DNA from: JABDKJ01 sp964609215 | Lineage (GTDB): Bacteria; Bacteroidota; Bacteroidia; Flavobacteriales_D; JABDKJ01 | Assembly (NCBI GenBank): GCA_964609215.1 | Contig: CAZSQZ010000017.1 | Coordinates: forward strand, 17,217-81,216 | Length of the DNA: 64,000 bases | Direction: 5' to 3' | Shown: positions 63,401 to 64,000 of the stretch, piece by piece | How the letters are laid out: the number at the start of each line of letters is the position of its first letter | How positions within the stretch are numbered: position 1 is the stretch's first letter | Program-made: the position numbers and the translations under genes | Notes under the pieces: model-generated | The model's database searches: none | Seen by the model: the letters and a program-made list of their open reading frames with translations, nothing else | What the model was told of the DNA's origin: nothing

Positions 63401-64000
63401 GTAATGGATGGGTTGAGATATACAATCCTACCAATGCTCCTATGGATATTTCAAGTTATTGGTTATGCAATTTTCCAGCTTATATAAGTATTTCGAACTT
63501 AACACCTATGGCTGGAAGTACCTCATTAGATCCTGGCTCCTATGTTGTTCTCCCTTGGTCGGGCATAGATGCAGTAGAAGGTGAGCTCGGATTATATAGT
63601 TCTAATAGCTTTGGCTCTAGCGCGGCAATTATAGATTACCTCCAATATAATTCCGCAAATAATCAAAGAAGCCCCGTTGCTGTGCAGGCAGGAGTTTGGG
63701 ATAATGCAAATAACTTTGTTGTTGCTTCCAATTGTCCTAGTTCAAGAACGCTGGGTAACGAGAATTCTATGGCTCAATCAGGTAGTGATGTTTTGAGTAT
63801 AAATTGGTGCGAGGCTAACGGTACAATGGCAGCGCCTAATTCAACCTGTTCTTCTTGCACAGATCCATGTTATGCGGAGAACGGTTCAACTGGTGCTTGC
63901 TCAACCTTTTTAGATGCCGACTCAGATGGAACTTGTGATTTTGAAGATGGCTGTCCAAACGATCCCAACAAGATTGCCCCAGGAGATTGCGGATGTGGAG
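60460..64000 (+). CDS. Second T9SS-type metalloprotease, paralog of the first (3' end missing)
   Basis: The frame is open from ATG 60460 to the window edge (1180 codons visible). A signal peptide (to about 21, INAQS) is followed by a propeptide-like region and a zincin domain with HELGHQMGATH (His331, His335, His341) and Met-turn TIMSYNG (Met370). Order and wording follow the preceding protein, for example GGDSRTNQA and TYDIGHVFH. After PKD-like and bacterial pre-peptidase-like beta domains come a TSP3-like block (near 63200), a lamin-tail domain (INEVDICNGWVEIYNP), and the module DPCYAENGSTGAC followed by new TSP3 units at the edge. A C-terminal sorting domain is expected beyond the window. 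It starts 91 bases after the first gene. Confidence 0.9.
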   Translation, partial: MRIFITLGFLVFMFLDAINAQSFVQEISLNLNYYEKTSGTVIIPNDKGEPVEFLFSENSLLSPNLPKGYEEIKSFDLVQKNNIKVKGKLTVSSNYFFASIQQEDGLLNIKPLEYKSGSNYLIEKGHSHQDPGESKPTCDANHSHELKTRPDLQHLSDNKDPDNLSFGTSLSTFDLAIVTTGEFFDENGGTMTDAMAAVTFTVNGCNLIFEDELAVSFVLSNSQIYTDENTDPFIPDGSGGDSRTNQATEVLEMNFPASTYDIGHVFHGYSGSSAPWSGGGIAGLAVACSNSTFFSNFFESVNDGLSGPDKAAGWSGSFSNSNNSWIQLVAHELGHQMGATHTWNASGLNCNPNTIGASTAVEIASGTTIMSYNGICSPQNIPSGGEDDNYFHSVSLDQIRSYMNTVSCQTSSVTGNSIPSCSTNPEGSNLFIPQGTPFELVGTGSDPDGDDLTYCWEQIDEDGAGSPTIGLIGAAAASNPDAPLFRSFPPTTDASRVFPSLPNIIAGNNNGLDFEALPTVSRTMDFAFVVRDNNPLGGAVCSSPLTVTVDASAGPFEVSSQNNATSWTADGSANATITWDVAGTDAGTINCANVDILLSTDNGATFNHVLASGVPNDGSHTILIPNLPTSIGRVKVKCSDNIFFDINDSAIEITSSCLANGASFTPSDDVQADAGDPLLNLGLEPQFGTVISNFTGTLESNDLASSLAANSGGSCINFNGNLTIADAYSFQVETTGSYTFNTSGPFGTVTHLYEGEFVPSSPCQNWLTGSYNSVNGQIGSSVSQTLTAGIDYVLVIASFNGNLPSLPASYTTTPSGPGNLFEGTPAPSGFDYCFVLIDNTTENILGFLPDPDLSNASIYPSGDFQIYGFSYPTNEDLSAYINTAFSDFQNDLLLLVQCGNLSSNNINVIINGVGCPDADNDGTCDDDDGCPNDPNKIAPGDCGCGVADEDLDNDGISDCVDPCLNDNTNSCSVIINEVDICNGWVEIYNPTNAPMDISSYWLCNFPAYISISNLTPMAGSTSLDPGSYVVLPWSGIDAVEGELGLYSSNSFGSSAAIIDYLQYNSANNQRSPVAVQAGVWDNANNFVVASNCPSSRTLGNENSMAQSGSDVLSINWCEANGTMAAPNSTCSSCTDPCYAENGSTGACSTFLDADSDGTCDFEDGCPNDPNKIAPGDCGCG

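Overview
The window is chromosomal DNA of a low-GC, Gram-negative member of the Bacteroidota, most likely a marine-type Flavobacteriales relative. The reasons are the TonB-dependent receptor paired with a DUF4249 lipoprotein, several large secreted proteins with type IX secretion (T9SS) C-terminal sorting domains, promoter boxes of the Bacteroidota type (TAnnTTTG about 20 bases after a TTG), and almost no Shine-Dalgarno sequences. Two genes are cut by the window edges (paaZ at the left, a metalloprotease at the right). A 100-base run of N lies inside a repetitive histone-H1-like gene.

Layout. 1-2413: end of a phenylacetate-catabolism region (PaaZ with a C-terminal DinB-like extension, a small unknown protein, an enoyl-CoA hydratase). 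2410-7145: SLC13-type anion symporter, then a TonB receptor/DUF4249 pair. 7344-19619: a heme biosynthesis locus holding every step from glutamyl-tRNA to protoheme. The genes hemA-C-D-E-F-B, an ORF6N protein and hemL run rightwards. An AraC-type regulator, hemH, a hemG/hemY-type oxidase and a lipase-like hydrolase run leftwards from the same divergent promoter region. 19636-20451: five copies of a two-hairpin palindromic repeat on both sides of a small GIY-YIG nuclease gene, the best candidate here for an undescribed system.

20475-30876: housekeeping and small-molecule genes: FMN reductase, SDR and EF-hand genes that overlap head to tail; aroE; a lipoprotein; a TerB-like protein; GtrA; MerC behind a perfect palindromic operator; CpeT-like; RlmI-like methyltransferase; alkyladenine glycosylase; RecQ; branched-chain aminotransferase; OsmC. 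30914-46906: envelope genes, including a membrane-fusion protein / VTC-domain polyphosphate-polymerase-like / DUF4956 trio, two T9SS cargo proteins, two hydrolases, a TPR protein, a FAD oxidoreductase and a 1097-residue TPR/coiled-coil envelope protein.

47006-64000: a small membrane protein; a tRNA-Arg(ACG) with an unusual A19-U56 tertiary pair; a terminator-rich tandem repeat; a COQ4-like gene broken by one in-frame TAG; a CotH-kinase T9SS protein; the lysine/alanine-rich histone-like gene; recN; and two tandem paralogous zinc metalloproteases loaded with thrombospondin-type-3-like calcium-binding repeats.

All functional calls come from reading motifs and architecture by eye. No database search was run.
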